Shown here: positions 1 to 11,613 of the stretch, piece by piece | Layout: each line of letters opens with the position of its first letter | Numbering within the stretch: position 1 is the first letter of the stretch | Assembly (NCBI GenBank): GCA_028641055.1 | Contig: CM054059.1 | Coordinates: 433,012,332-433,076,331 of the forward strand | DNA length: 64,000 nucleotides | Source: Alopecurus myosuroides | Taxonomy: Eukaryota > Streptophyta > Magnoliopsida > Poales > Poaceae | Direction: 5' to 3' | Notes under the pieces: model-generated | Databases searched by the model: none | What the model was told of the DNA's origin: nothing | What the model saw: only the letters and a program-made list of their open reading frames with translations | Translations under genes and position numbers: made by a program

Positions 1-168
1 ATACTCATGCGGTACCACCTCATTTGCCATTTTGTCGAACAAGGTGATATCAAGTTATGCAAAGTACACACGGATGCAAACATTGCAGATCCGTTGACAA
101 AGGCTCTACCACAGCCTAAGCATGAGGCGCACACGAGAGGCATGGGCATTCGATGCCTAGGCATATGA
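1..168 (+). CDS. Copia pol C-terminus (end of RNase H), partial
   Basis: The reading frame that starts at base 1 runs open to a TGA at 166-168 and gives the last 55 residues of a Ty1-copia polyprotein. The visible signature is VHTDANIADPLTKALPQ near residues 31-47, the conserved tail just after the RNase H domain of plant copia elements. The family relation comes from this motif and from the polypurine tract and LTR that follow directly. The rest of the element lies left of the window. No frame damage is visible in this stretch. RNase H removes the RNA template during reverse transcription in the virus-like particle. Confidence 0.85.
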   Translation: MLMRYHLICHFVEQGDIKLCKVHTDANIADPLTKALPQPKHEAHTRGMGIRCLGI

Positions 169-187
169 TGCCAGGATGATTGACTCT

Positions 188-203
188 AGTGCAAGTGGGA
201 GAC
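188..203 (+). promoter_or_regulatory. Polypurine tract of the copia element
   Basis: The purine-rich stretch GTGCAAGTGGGAGAC lies immediately before the first base of the LTR. This is the usual place for the primer of plus-strand DNA synthesis in LTR retrotransposons. Confidence 0.75.
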
Positions 204-1531
204 TGTTGGGAATATGCCCTAGAGGCAATCATGTATGATGTAATTCCCACTGTATTCATAAAGTTATTAAGTTGTCCTTGTTTTGAACATCTGATATATG
301 TCATTGAATATGTGATTCGATTGTGGAACTATATATTCATGTTGTTCATACTAGATTGTCCTTGGTCATTTAGGTTGTGTTGGACACACACTCTAGACTA
401 ATGTGAGTGTTGGCTGATGACACGGTTCCACTTGTCATGGGCATGGTGATGCCATTCCAACGTTCACGGACTTGGCTAAAGAGTTTAGCAAGTCGGACTG
501 ACCCACATTGAGATGCAACGATCAAGTCGTCATTTGCATGTCTCAATCAATGTAATCCTTAGACCTGTGGTTGTCGCACAATACGAGTTGTGGATCACCG
601 ACTTAGGTTCTGTCAAACGTTGTTCTGTGACAAGGGAACTATAAAGGCAGAGTTCGGGTCAAATGAGAAGCAAGCTGCGTGATGTGGATAATCAAGATGG
701 GATTTTGCCCCTCCGAATGGAGAGATATTCTCTGGGCCCTCTCGAGTGATATGATTCAGGAAGCATGGCCATGCGCGACTCAGTTAAGTGTTAACTGTGT
801 CTGTTGACTAAGAGTTAGTCAGATGAATCATATATCACGGACAAAGAAGAGAGTCGAACTATTTAAGGGATGACGATTTAATCGCCTATAGTTCGACAAG
901 GTATATCGTGAGGCAAAAGGGACTAAGATGAATATCACATTGAAAGGTATGTCGTCATGACTGAATGGTACTTGGGAGTCGGCACGTTCTGCTAGGAGCC
1001 GCTACCGATTGATCGATTGGGAGTTGGACTCCAATCGTGTCCAAGTCGCCATGAGCCTGCAGGGTCGCACACTTTAGAGCGAGAGCAAGTATTGGTCGGG
1101 TTGGACCCGAACCGGAAATGGACTGGTTTTGTGAGTCGGACTCACAGAGGGAATGGGCCACAAGTGTTGTGAAGCCCATTACCGTACGCTATATAAAGAG
1201 GGGCACAGGTTGCAGCGGGCATGTTAGTCCACTCTCCCATGCGTTGGGAACCCTAGCCCCACTCAGTCCAGCCGTCGCACCGGACCTAGCAGTCCGCCGT
1301 CGGAGCTCCTCCTCGTACGTGTGGATACCAGCAGAGGTGTTGTACGTTCAGCACTTCGACGTTCGAGGGATCGGATCGGCTAGATCGGATCGTAGGACTG
1401 CACTGCCCCGACGTGCTGCATCGATAATCCGCACCTGCGCGTCTAGTGGTAATACTCGTGGCCTTCTACCTCGGCTAGATCTTGGAAGTACTGCGTAGGA
1501 AAAGTTTTGTTTATCTCTACGCGTTCCAACA
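204..1531 (+). repeat. 3' LTR of Angela/BARE-like copia element
   Basis: The 1328 bp LTR begins TGTTGGGAATATGCCC and ends CGTTCCAACA, so the termini form the inverted repeat TGTTGG/CCAACA. The start matches the well-known Angela/BARE-type LTR start of Pooideae grasses. A TATA box lies at 1189-1198. The base after the LTR resumes a gypsy pol reading frame, so this copia inserted into gypsy element A. The matching 5' LTR and the left target duplication are outside the window. ORFs inside the LTR (for example 1118-1498) have no recognisable domain and are ignored. Confidence 0.85.
1189..1198 (+). promoter_or_regulatory. TATA box in copia LTR
   Basis: CTATATAAAG lies about 335 bp before the LTR end, followed by a GC-richer leader. 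This is the expected U3/R promoter arrangement of a plant LTR. Confidence 0.55.
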
Positions 1532-4007
1532 ATCGAGGCTAACCCGGAAAAGATCAAAGCCATCCAGAGATTGAAAAAGCCGGAAGAGCTGAAACATGTT
1601 CAGAAACTCACAGGATGCGTGGCAGCGTTAAGCCGGTTCATATCCAGGCTTGGAGAAAAAGCGATACCCTTATACCGACTCTTGAAGAAAACAGACAACT
1701 TCGTCTGGGATCAAGAGGCGGACGAGGCATTTGAGGCTCTGAAGAAGCAGTTATCTGAGGCGCCTGTTCTAGCTGCGTCGGGTCCCAAGGAGCCCATGTT
1801 ATTATACGTTGCGGCTGGACCCCGGGCAGTTAGCGCAGTGGTTGTGGTCGAGCGCAAGGAAGATGGGAAGGATCACCCAGTGTAAAGGCCGGTTTACTAT
1901 GTGAGCGAGGTCTTGTCAGAAGCAAAGCAGCGATACCCCCGTTGGCAAAAGCTAGTTTTCGGGGTATTCATGGCCAGCCGGAAATTGAAGCCATACTTTC
2001 AGGAACACCCTATTACGGTGGTATGTTTAATTCCAATGGCAGATATCATAAGAAATTCAGATGCAACAGGCAGGGTGGCCAAGTGGGCCATTGAGATGGG
2101 AGACTATCACATCAACTATGAGCCCCGTTCTGCGATCAAGTCTCAAGCCCTGGTCGATTTCGTTAATGATTGGACCCAAACAAGTATGCCCTTAGTGGCG
2201 CCAACTTCAGAATCCTGGGTGATGCATTTTCATGGTTCCAAGCAATATGAAGGATCAGGAGCTGGTGTTGTGCTCACATCGCCAAAAGGAGATAAGTTGA
2301 GTTATGTGTTGCAAATTCACTTTTATTGCTCCAACAACGTAGCCAAGTATGAGGTCTTGTTGCATGGACTAAGAATAGCAAAGGAGATGAACATCAAGCG
2401 TATAAGGTGTTATGGAGACTCGGATCTCGTGGTACAGCAGGTCTCACGAACGTGGGACAGAAAGGATGCAACTATGGCAGCATACCGCAGAGAGGTGGAC
2501 AGGGTAACCGGATCTTTTTCCGGGTATCAGGTGGAGCACATTGATCGGCGAAAGAACGAGGCCGCAGACGCACTCTCGAGACTCGGTTCTCGCCGAGAGC
2601 CGCTTCCGCCTAACATCTTTCTGGACGAGCTATGGCGGCCTTCGGTCAAAACCGAATCAGAAGAGGAACTTTCTCACCAAGACACAGATTTAGAGTTCGT
2701 GGCCGCGGTACGCGCTATCCCGGAGTGGACTGAGCCGTTCCTGGCATTCTTATTGCGAGGTGAGTTACCATAGCAGGAAGTTATAGCTCGGCAAATCCAG
2801 AGACGGGCGAAGGGGTATTCTATTATTAATGGTGATCTCTATAAGAGAAGCACTACAGGAGTCTTTCTACGCTGCGTAGCCCCAGAAGAAGGCCGTCAAA
2901 TACTAAAAGAAACTCATGAAGGGGATTGTGGACACCACGCCTCCACAAGATCCCTTGTGGCTAAGGCATATCAGCACGGTTTCTTCTGGCTCACGGCGTT
3001 AGCCGACGCGGAGCGCTTGGTAGTAAGGTGTGACGGATGTCAAAGGTACGCCCCGCAAATACATGTGCCGGCTATGGAGTTACGGACAATCCCATTGACC
3101 TGGCCGTTTGCTGTCTGGGGTATGGACATGGTAGGTCCTTTCCACATATCCCCATGCAAAAAGACTCACCTACTGGTGGCTATCGACAAGTTTACAAAGT
3201 GGGTCGAGGTTATGCCTGTTACGAACTGTGAATCGGCCACAGCTGTGAAATTCTTGAAGAGGATCATATATCGGTTTGGATACCCCTACAGCATAATCAC
3301 GGACAATGGAACCAATATGTCCTGAGGAGAGCTGGAAAAGTTCTGTGGAAACAATGGCATCCGCCTTGACGTAGCCTCAGTGGCCCATCCGCAAGCTAAT
3401 GGACATGTGGAGAGGGCAAACCAGGAGTTACTTCGTGGGTTGAAACCGCGATTACAAGTCCCATGTCCCCGAGCTGCTGGAGCATGGGTTGAGGAATTAC
3501 CGTCTGTGGTTTGGGGAATTAATACTACACCTAACAGGTCTACTCAAATGACCCCATTTTTTTATGATTTATGGTGCAGAGGCAGTCCTTCCGAGTGATA
3601 TCATCCACGACTCGCCACGAGTGGCGGCTTACGTTGAGGTGGAAAACGAGAAGACCCGGCAAGACGATGTAGATATGTTAGAAGAACACAGGGAGCAAGC
3701 ATTGGAGCGATACGCCATATATCAGCAGGACTTACGGCGATACCACAGTCGCCGGGTCAAAACCCGCGTTTTCCAGGAAGGAGACCTGGTGCTACGACTG
3801 GTGCAATCCAAGGAGGGAAAACACAAGCTATCTCCCCCATGGGAGGGTCCGTTCATTATAAGCCGGAATCTGCATAATGGATCATATTACCTGGTGGACG
3901 CAAGGGAAGAGTCGGATTACACGAACGATACTGCTCATTCTACCGCATCTATGCAAGAGCGTGAACGACCATGGAACGTGGCTCAGCTGCGTCCCTACTA
4001 CACTTAG
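1532..4007 (+). pseudogene. Gypsy pol pseudogene: RT end, RNase H, integrase
   Basis: Domains in order are the RT thumb/connection (1532-1880; LYRLLKK, VSAVVVVER), RNase H (about 2210-2600; KYEVLLHGLRIA, GDSDLVVQQ, NEAADALSR), the integrase zinc finger (about 2915-3050; HEGDCGHH then CDGCQRYA), and the integrase core (about 3115-3420; WGMDMVGPF, IITDNGTN, HVERANQELLRG supplying Asp, Asp, Glu). The C-terminus closes at AQLRPYYT, TAG 4005-4007. The gene is broken by TAA 1883-1885, TAG 2771-2773, TGA 3323-3325 and a frameshift near 3557-3564 at a T run. The first RNase H aspartate of the usual FDGS motif reads FHGS here, another lesion. The 5' end is removed by the copia insertion at 1531/1532. 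The protein would have made and integrated the element's cDNA; this copy cannot. Confidence 0.92.
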
Positions 4008-5214
4008 TATAGACTCGGTTTGCAGGTTATATTGCACGATGTAACGGGCAACGGGTTTCAGACGCACTCTTTTCCTATCCAGGGTACCTAAGGGGACTGG
4101 AGGGTTTTTAATGAGGCGGCCTGCTGACCCAACCTTTTCATATTAATAAAGAGATGGTTAAATCATGACAGTTCTTGTGCTTCCTGCATTTTGTTAGTTT
4201 TCTTTTATGACTTTTCATTCTTAATCATGTTTTATATCAGGCAAGTATATTATATTTAGTTAGCTATAATTATTCAAACTGTAAGAAATATAGTTTAATA
4301 AGTTTCAAATTTACATGTATTTTCCTTTTACTCAAGTTATCCGTAAGCCGGTAAGGCTAAGGAGCGACTATTGCATAGCATGTATATCTAGGTCTTGGGG
4401 GCTGATTGCTTGAATAGCACAGTTTTAATCTCAGACTCGGCCATGATGCCATCGAGTTGTGAGGACTGATTACTTGCAACAAGTACATTTCCAATCTCAT
4501 AACCTGGACAATAGAGCCAAATTTTTCTTGGCCTTTCTTGTTTAAAGCTTGATGTGACTCGCAACAAAGTGGCATGTTTTAGCTCACCTATAAATTCAAT
4601 TAGTCATGATGCCCATTGGAACTTGCCTGACCCTGTTTTCATAGAGTTATAGCAACATTGAGTATCCACGCGAAAGCCGGCTTACAACAAAGAGGGTCAA
4701 AAGGGTCATCCAAACCATAAGTTATGCAGAGTAAAGGCGTCGACCGGAAACTCATAATACATCAAGCATAACTTCAAAACGTATAAATGTAACAACATGG
4801 TTGGGGACTTACGAAAGAAAAAGTTTTCCTAGGTCAACGAACTCAAGACCCAAAAGCCGGGTCTTGGGGACTTGGGGACTTGAGAAAGCAAAAAGTTTTA
4901 TTAAGCCCAAAAGCCCCAGACCTAAATCCGGGTCTTGGGGACTCGGAAGAAATTTTCAATTATCCCAAAACCAAAAATCAATATTTACTGCAAACAACGT
5001 ATAAAAGTTAAAGTTGTGCCAACACAAGGTCAAAAAAGTGCATATAAAATTGACAACCAGAAGGGTCATCAAAACCACAGGAGTTTAAGCGTATTACAAA
5101 CCATAGGGATAGTATCTAAAGTGCACAGGCGCACTATCAAATAAACAAGTGTGACAGGCATATTACAATGCCTATTGGTCGAATGATTGTTTGTAGGTAA
5201 AAGGGGTAATAACT
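4008..5214 (+). other. Non-coding 3' region of gypsy A
   Basis: No gene is visible between the pol stop and the antisense gene. The region is moderately AT-rich, with several near-copies of CCGGGTCTTGGGGACT around 4855-4945 forming a short irregular repeat. Short ORFs here have no domain signature. Confidence 0.6.
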
Positions 5215-8200
5215 TTACTTGGTGTCTTCAGCCGAGTCACTGGGAGTTGTCTTGGCAGCCGGATCTTTGTCGTGTTCCTCCGTCTCCTTCTCCTTTTCAG
5301 CGTCCGGGTCACCCCCGGAGGTAGCACGCGATGGGGGAGGGACAACTGGAGTTGAGGAAGATGGCATAGAGCCGGGGTTCGCCGCTGCCTTTTTCTTTGC
5401 AAATTCTTCCTTGAAAGGGGTCAGGATATCAAAAGGCACTGGATCTTTGATGGGCATAGGTTGATCCTCAGCATCGTAGGCAGGAGTGAGCTTGTTCACA
5501 TCAAGTGTATCGGCGATCAGGCTGGCCGAGTGGCGGATCTGGACATTGATGGCCTTGAGGTCTTTCCCCGAGAACTTAGCGTCGTCAGCCTTCAGCTCGG
5601 GAAACCCGTTCACAAGAATTGCCGGCTCGATCTTGGGATAGTAGGCCTTGACTAGTGAAAGCGCACGCACCACGCCAACCCGGCAGGCTTAGCGCTTCCA
5701 GGTTTCAATCCAGGAAGGGACAGTCGAGTATGCCTCGAGCATTTTGGTAATGCTCGGGTAATCACCCGACAACTTCAAGGATTCAAGCGCCCACTTAGTT
5801 CCCGCTGAGAATTGCCGGATAACAGTTTTGAGTATCCTCATCCTGTGGTGGTCATCTTTCACCGTTGCAACATCAGCCGGACCTGCGGTACAAAAGATAC
5901 CTGGATACCGAGTCAAAAAACATTGCTGGATAGGGAAATCCGGGTAAGCAAGAATCGACAAACAGAACCTAGACTTACCAATGAGGGAGTCAAAAATGCC
6001 GCTGATAAAGGCCGAGTATTCCTTGATAAGCTCATCAGCAGTTCGGAGTTTCTTCTTCTGTGTTTTATGCCTCTTGGTGAGATCCTTGAAGCTAGCTTCT
6101 AGTTCTTCACGAAGTTTAACCTCCGCCTGCAGCAGTTCATTGGTCTTGGCCAACAGTTCATCAGTACGAGCAACATAAGCCTGAAATCGACAAATAAGTG
6201 TTAGTCGGCATATTAGTCAGTACCGAGTGACTGTATACAGAACACCCGAAACTTGGGGACTAGGATAAGTGTATCAGTAATGTTAGTAAGGCTAACTTGG
6301 TGCTCAGCCGCCAGGGATTCGATTATCTCTTCCTTAGTAGTCTTCAAAGACCGGTACTCCTCAAGAAGGTTTTCTACCTTTTGGCCGCCGAGAGCCGACC
6401 TGGAAGAACTAGCGCCATAGCTAGCAGGTTGGGCTGCTGCCTTCGTCTCGTCCGGGTCATACCTGGCGGTAGCGGTCTTTGGGGCGGCAGCACTCCTATG
6501 GGTCCCGATATACTCGACCTCAGGATCATCCGGCTGGGCCATGTGAGGAGGAGACCCGTCCCTTGGGCTGTTGAGGTTAGTGGGCACTTGCTCTTCAGGA
6601 GGTGGAGGGTTGGCGGCGCTCACCGGGTCTTCGTTCATGGGGTCGTCAGCGGGGGTGTCCACCGGATCGCTGAGTGTAACCTGGGCTCTGAGGAAAGAAA
6701 AACAAAGAGTTAGTGTACCATAGAGGAAAAGCATGCAAAGTATAGAGATATGGTTAAGTCATGAAAATTACCCGGTATTCACGATAAAATCGCTGGGCAG
6801 CTCATTGCTAGACCCGGAAGACACTCATAGAGAATGGGAAAGTGAGACTCGGATTGTCCCGGCTAAAGGATGATTTGGAGATGGGAATTTTTGAGGAGTG
6901 CTATCAGGATAAGTGGAATGAATACCGGCTCTGCGAACAGGCGATTGACGGGTCCCGGGATTGAGGGGCTCGTCACTCGGAGAATTCAGGGTTACCCGTC
7001 GCTTGGGTGGAGGAGATACGTCCTTCAGAGACGATACAGTGGTTAGATATTTGTTAAGCTTGCACATACCGGCGTACGAGTATGGTTCGGTGGTCATGGA
7101 GGAGTACGGCACCTTGAACGTGACCCCCCTGGGTTTCCTCTTTTGGCCTAACTCGGCCTGGGGCTCAGCCTCGCTCTCCTCTGATTGGGAGCCATCCTTG
7201 TCAGCCAGCGCTGGTAAATTATAGCATGTTATCAGTAAAACGGAAATTTCCGGTCTAATGGATTAACAAAGCATTAGCCTGGTAACCCGGGATTACCTTC
7301 CTCGCTGTCACTCGGTTCTTCTTCTTCTTGCGAGTTCTCAGAAGGTGGAGGGGTAACAATCTTCCAAAACCCGTCGTTTTCCTGGGTAAAAAGCAGCAAA
7401 GTTAAAAGTTAACAGGAGTACGTTTCAACAATATTCGGTACAAAAGGTGTTAGCCGGTTCTTACTGGAGGGTCCGGGTTTGAGCGAGTGAAAGGGCCGAG
7501 TCCGGAGATGCTCTTGATGACATCTACTTTCTCAGCCAAGAAGTTCTTCATAGCCTTATTGACATCCGCGGTCGGGTATGATTTCTCCGAGTATCGGAGA
7601 GAGTCGGTTAAGTGGCCCGAATATTCACAGATGAGCTTGGGCCGGATGCTATTTGGATGGATCCTACAGCTAATCCAGGTTTTAATTAAGTTTAGCCCAC
7701 AAAGACCATGGGCTGCGAGGACGGCCAGCTTGTGGAGGAGAGGTTGAATAGATTGTCTGTCGGCGTCTGGGGCAAAGGAGCTAAGATTATCGCTGAGTGA
7801 GAGGGTCTCAACGGAGAAACCCGGCAAAGGCTTTTCGCCGGGTGTGGACGTGTCTTCGCAGTAAAAGAATGTCTTCTGCAAGTGCTTCACGTGAGTGTGA
7901 AGGCTGAGAGTCGGCATCAGAGAGTTTTTACGTCTCTCAATGGACACCCCCCCCCCCACAGACGAGGAGGGGTCCGTCCGTGCTCTCCCGGCAGGGCTTG
8001 CATTGAAAAAACTCTAAAAACAGGGCGAGATTGGGGGCGATGCAAAGATAGGCCTCACAAAGAACGATAAAGTGGCAGATGTTCAAAATCGAGTTAGGAC
8101 CGATGTAAAAAACTCGGAGTTAATAGTGGTGGAGGATTTCGCGAAAAAAAGGGAGACCCGGGGGGCGGAAACCCCGGGTCACGTGCTCCACAAAGACGAC

Positions 8201-8622
8201 AACTTCACCTGAGCCGGGTGAAGGCTGGGTCTCTTCCTCTGGCGCTCTCCAGGAGATTTCCGACTCTGCGGGAAGAACCCAAGACTCGGCCATTTCCTCC
8301 AATTTCGCCTTGGTGACAGTCGACCTAGCCCAGTTGGCTGAGATCGACTGACCCAGCTTCTGCTTTAGAGCCGGGTTATTTCCCTTGGACTTAGTACCAA
8401 CCTTGGGTGCCATGGAAATGGATCTAGAGAAAATTGAAAACCAAGAATAAAGCAAGGAAAAAAGAAATGGAGGCTATACGCGCCATCTGGATCTAAAGGT
8501 ACTAACAGGAAAGCGATGGCGGAGTGAGGTCCGGTGTGCTCGGCGGCGGTGACGACCCGGTCCTTCAAGATGAAGGCGGCGCGCGTGCGGGCGGGCATTC
8601 CAAGCTTGGCTCCGAGTTCCAA
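5215..8622 (-). pseudogene. Antisense spliced gene of gypsy A (PF04195-like)
   Basis: On the minus strand, coding blocks run from about 8622 to the stop near 5217. The start MAPKVGTKSK is at 8413. The block 8413-7480 resembles the plant family called 'Transposase (putative) gypsy type' (PF04195): FREILHHY, then a CEAYLCI-like segment, then IKTWISCRIHPN and LICEYSG. Downstream are acidic low-complexity blocks and a coiled-coil block (about 6153-5990, LREELEASFKDLTKRHKTQ), then VVRALSLVKAYYPKIEP and an acidic Ser/Thr/Pro tail. GT-AG introns are visible: 5883-5978 (GTAAGT donor, CAG acceptor), and around exons 7294-7382 and 7077-7216. Damage includes a frameshift near 8110 and a TAA at 5689-5691. 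The function of the family is unknown despite its name. It is transcribed opposite to pol and has its own TATA box at 8863-8869. Confidence 0.72.
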
Positions 8623-8862
8623 TGGCGCGGCGAGGTCCTCGAGGCGGAATCCGGCGAGCGCGGTGATGCGGGCACGATGGCGCGGGATGGCGGCGCAAGA
8701 TGGCGATGCGGAACAACGGCTGGCGGTCGAGGTCGATGGCGAGCGCGGGTCTGGTGGCTAACGTTTGACCTCGGGCTCTTGGGCGCAGACGGCGAGCGGG
8801 AGGAGGAAGAAAGAGAATGGAGTGTTGCCGTTTGGGATTTTAGGGTTTCCCCCCTGGGCCTG

Positions 8863-8869
8863 TTTATAG
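8863..8869 (-). promoter_or_regulatory. TATA box of the antisense gene
   Basis: Read on the minus strand, CTATAAA is followed by a GC-rich leader full of CpG and by coding-like sequence around 8715-8480 that ends in a possible GT splice donor near 8498. This places a promoter for the antisense gene between it and the 3' LTR. Confidence 0.5.
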
Positions 8870-8886
8870 GCGCAGGGAAACCCTAG

Positions 8887-9268
8887 GGGCCAAACGGTAA
8901 GTAGAGTGATTTGCGGGAGGATATAATCCGGCCCGTAAATTATGGGATAAGGATCTTTGGAGTTATGGCGAAATGGCCGAGTCAGTCAAGCCCGCTAGAA
9001 GATCCGGACTTGAAAACTGTTACTCGGACTGGCTAGCGGAGAAGGTGAGAGCCGGGTTATAAGACGTGCCTATGGAAATTTGATCCGAGGAGCGATACCC
9101 GGCTCAAATGAAAATCGGGTTATTATATGGACCGCCAAAAGAGCAGGCCTGGCTATAATTAAAGCAATCTAACCCGTCATGTTATCGATATAAATGTTTA
9201 TTATTTTGCAGGGAATAGCGTGCGCTTCATGGTTGGTCCCAAGATGCCCAAGCTATTCTGGGGACTAC
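8887..9268. other. Spacer between antisense promoter and 3' LTR
   Basis: I see no gene here. The purine-rich stretch TTCTGGGGACTAC at its right end directly precedes the LTR and is the likely polypurine tract of gypsy A. Confidence 0.5.
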
Positions 9269-9767
9269 TGTTGGGGGATGATAACCCGGTCGGCGAGCAC
9301 CTGGGACGAGACCCGGCCAAAGAGAAGCTACGCAAGACCCCGCGTTGTGATGCTAGGCTAGATCTTGCTAATGGGCCAGCGGATGCGCAGGAGACCCGGC
9401 CCAAAGGTCCAAAAGGCCTAAAGGACAGTGTAAATCTTGTAATTCATGTCTTGGGGGTTACGATAGGAAAACTATGGTTGCGTATGGATCCCGAGTACGA
9501 TCCCGCGTGTATCTTGTAAGGAAAGCCCGGAAGCCGGGTCTTATATAAACCGGCTTCTAGGGCATAGAAACCAGGATCGAGAGAGATAGAAGGATTCACG
9601 TATTCCAGGTATTCGAGAGCTAGTCCTTGTAACCCTAGATCGGAGTCTCGGCGACATTGCAGCCCGAGACTTTAGATCGCCAGTTGATATGATTTCCCAA
9701 ACACCAGAGTCGATTCGCCCCATACTAAGTTACCCCTGGTAACGTCTGCCGTGAATATCCCGTGACA
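9269..9767 (+). repeat. 3' LTR of gypsy A
   Basis: The 499 bp LTR starts TGTTGGGGGATG, ends CCCGTGACA, and carries TATATAAA at 9542-9549. The start is firm because of the purine tract before it. The end is inferred from the TG/CA rule and from CACTA coding sequence that resumes at 9768. Confidence 0.7.
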
Positions 9768-11020
9768 AGGAGATTGAGAAGCAGTGCATTCCGAAAGCAC
9801 CGAAGCCGCGGAAAAGAGGACCTAGATCCAAGGCTGCAAAGTCCGTGAGCCAGCCTGCTAAGATGCTACTCCGTGTTCAGGATGGGCCACTACATCTAAG
9901 CATACGCCGAAGGTGCATGTGATGGGTCAGCCTATGCTTAACCAGAGTAAGCTCAAAGCCGCAAGTGGGGATATGCGGAGTTTGCATGACAGCATTCTTT
10001 ATCTTGAATCGCGCCTTATTGAATCCAAGGATCCAGCATACCCGGTTTTTATTGCCATGGTGCCAAAGGAATTGGGCTTCGTCGAATCAACCGGCGCGGA
10101 TAGGATAGTATTGCGGTTTTCGGACATCTTCGATATGTTCCATAGCAATTCACTCCACTACTCCATGGTCCGCCTATACTCGCTCAGTCTGGCGGTGCAA
10201 GGCAGCAGGGATAATACACCGGGCATCGCGATAGTGGACCCCTTCTACATGCGCCATGACGTGTTGTGCTCCGTTGGGAACCAGGTAGTCGCGTCGACAT
10301 ATCTCCAGGACTTCATGCTGGCAAACTAGACCAAGGATTACATCTGCATGCCTTATTTTGCCGGGTAAGTAAATATTCTTAGCCGAATCGAAAGTGATTT
10401 TCTTTAGATTTCCATCGCTCCTTTCCAACACTTTGTTTGGATTGTTACGCGAAGATATACACAATGCACACTCATCTGCATTTGTATCAGTCATTCGCAT
10501 GCCACGTATCTCGACTCAGGGAGTGCGGTGAAGAAAGACAACTCCAACATGAAGAAAGTTTTGAATAATGCTCTCACCGGCTACCACACAAAGGGGGGCA
10601 GAATCACTAGGGAGAAGGTCGTTCAGGGCGCTCGGGTGTTCACCCACACGACGGATTTCGCCTGCGTCAAGCAGCCATCAGGCAGTAACAGAGACACCTA
10701 CTATGTCCTCCATCACATACGGGCGTACGTATAGGATCAACAGTACCTTACCCTGCCTAGTCAAGTCCAAGAATGGGCCTCCCGCTTGTCGATGGTCGGC
10801 AATGACAAGGTTAGAGAAGAGATATATGATATCCAGAAGTGCGTTGCCACGAAAATCATTTATGAAGTGGTGAACAAGAGTGGGACATTCCACTGCAGAT
10901 TTGCCATGCCGAACCGCGACATAGATACCTACCTAGCAATTGCATGTGACGACAGGCCCTTCATCACTCCGAAGGGCTGTCCCGTTGTAATCCCTGGGCT
11001 GATGAGTCAGAAGGAGTGAG
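9768..11020 (+). pseudogene. Ulp1-like protease pseudogene of the CACTA element
   Basis: A lysine/arginine-rich stretch (9770-9860) leads into an open frame to 10327. The motifs LESRLIESKDPAYPVF, RFSDIFDMFHSN, MVRLYSLSLA and VDPFYMR match the SUMO-protease (Ulp1, C48) like ORF of grass CACTA elements. A TAG at 10327-10329 interrupts the frame; it could derive from CAG. A GTAAGT donor follows at 10366. Coding resumes near 10480 (ATYLDSGSAVKKDNSNMKKVL), and TDFACVKQPSGSN with DTYYVLHHIRAYV (to 10731) carries the region of the catalytic cysteine. A stop at 10732 and frame changes follow to about 11020. The segment that should hold the catalytic histidine (normally HW-) is not visible between 10366 and 10480. 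In the family the enzyme is thought to act on small ubiquitin-like modifiers; this copy should be inactive. Confidence 0.75.
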
Positions 11021-11065
11021 AACTATTGTAAGGCTTGCTACATTTTTAGAAATTAGTTGAACTCA

Positions 11066-11610
11066 ATCGTTAGGGTTATGAATCGTCCATCGTGTAACAG
11101 ATGCTCAATTATGTCAATGCTTGATTATCTTGCTTTTTATTATTGCGGTCCTACTTGTGATGTTCGTTTGATCTTTTGAATAAATGCCGATGATTAAAAT
11201 AGTTGGTTCACACTAAGATAGCCTTGGTGGTCTGGTGCGCCTTGTGATTTTCAAAAAGTTAGGATCTTGTGCATCCCACTTGGCACTCCGGGTCCACCAA
11301 GGCTGCTTGTATGTGTCCACCCTAAATATGAGGCACACATCGTTACGGTTATAAATCGTCCATCGTGTAAGCGATGCTCAATTATGTCAATGCTTGATTA
11401 TCTTGCTTCTTATTATTGCGGGTTTACTTGTGATGTTCGTCCGATCTTTTAAATAAATGCCGATGATTAAATAAGCAGGTTCATAATAAGATGAGCTTGG
11501 TGGTCCGGTTCGCCTTGTGATTTTCACAAAGTTGGGATCTTGTGCATCCCACTTGGCGCGCCGGGTCCACCAAGGCTGCTTGTATGTGTCCACCCTAAAT
11601 ATGAGGCACA
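11066..11610. repeat. 273 bp tandem duplication inside the CACTA element
   Basis: Unit 1 (11066-11338) and unit 2 (11339-11610) both start ATCGTTA-GGTTAT and end CCTAAATATGAGGCACA. They share the whole intervening sequence with scattered substitutions. The units are non-coding. Confidence 0.9.
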
Positions 11611-11613
11611 TGG

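Larger units (their letters stand above)
1532..9767 (+). mobile_element. Gypsy element A (3' part), carrying an antisense gene
   Basis: This is a plus-strand Ty3-gypsy retrotransposon missing its 5' portion, which lies left of the copia insertion. The order is pol (1532-4007), a long 3' non-coding region, an antisense gene (about 8622 down to 5215), and a 3' LTR (9269-9767). The layout with antisense ORFs between pol and the 3' LTR resembles the Grande-type gypsy elements of grasses. That comparison is from memory of the family. The element sits inside a CACTA transposon, whose Ulp1-like coding sequence resumes at 9768. Confidence 0.8.

Noticed and set aside
2957..3325. Separate gene for a 122-residue integrase-like protein
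   Set aside because: It is part of the single gypsy pol; the stop at 3323 is a lesion and the frame continues after it.
8524..8886. Plus-strand ORF of 120 codons in GC-rich DNA
   Set aside because: It is the shadow of the promoter and leader of the antisense gene; minus-strand signals (TATA, splice donor, coding continuity) are better.
11066..11610. CRISPR-like or satellite array
   Set aside because: There are only two long adjacent units without spacers, in a plant transposon; this is a simple tandem duplication.
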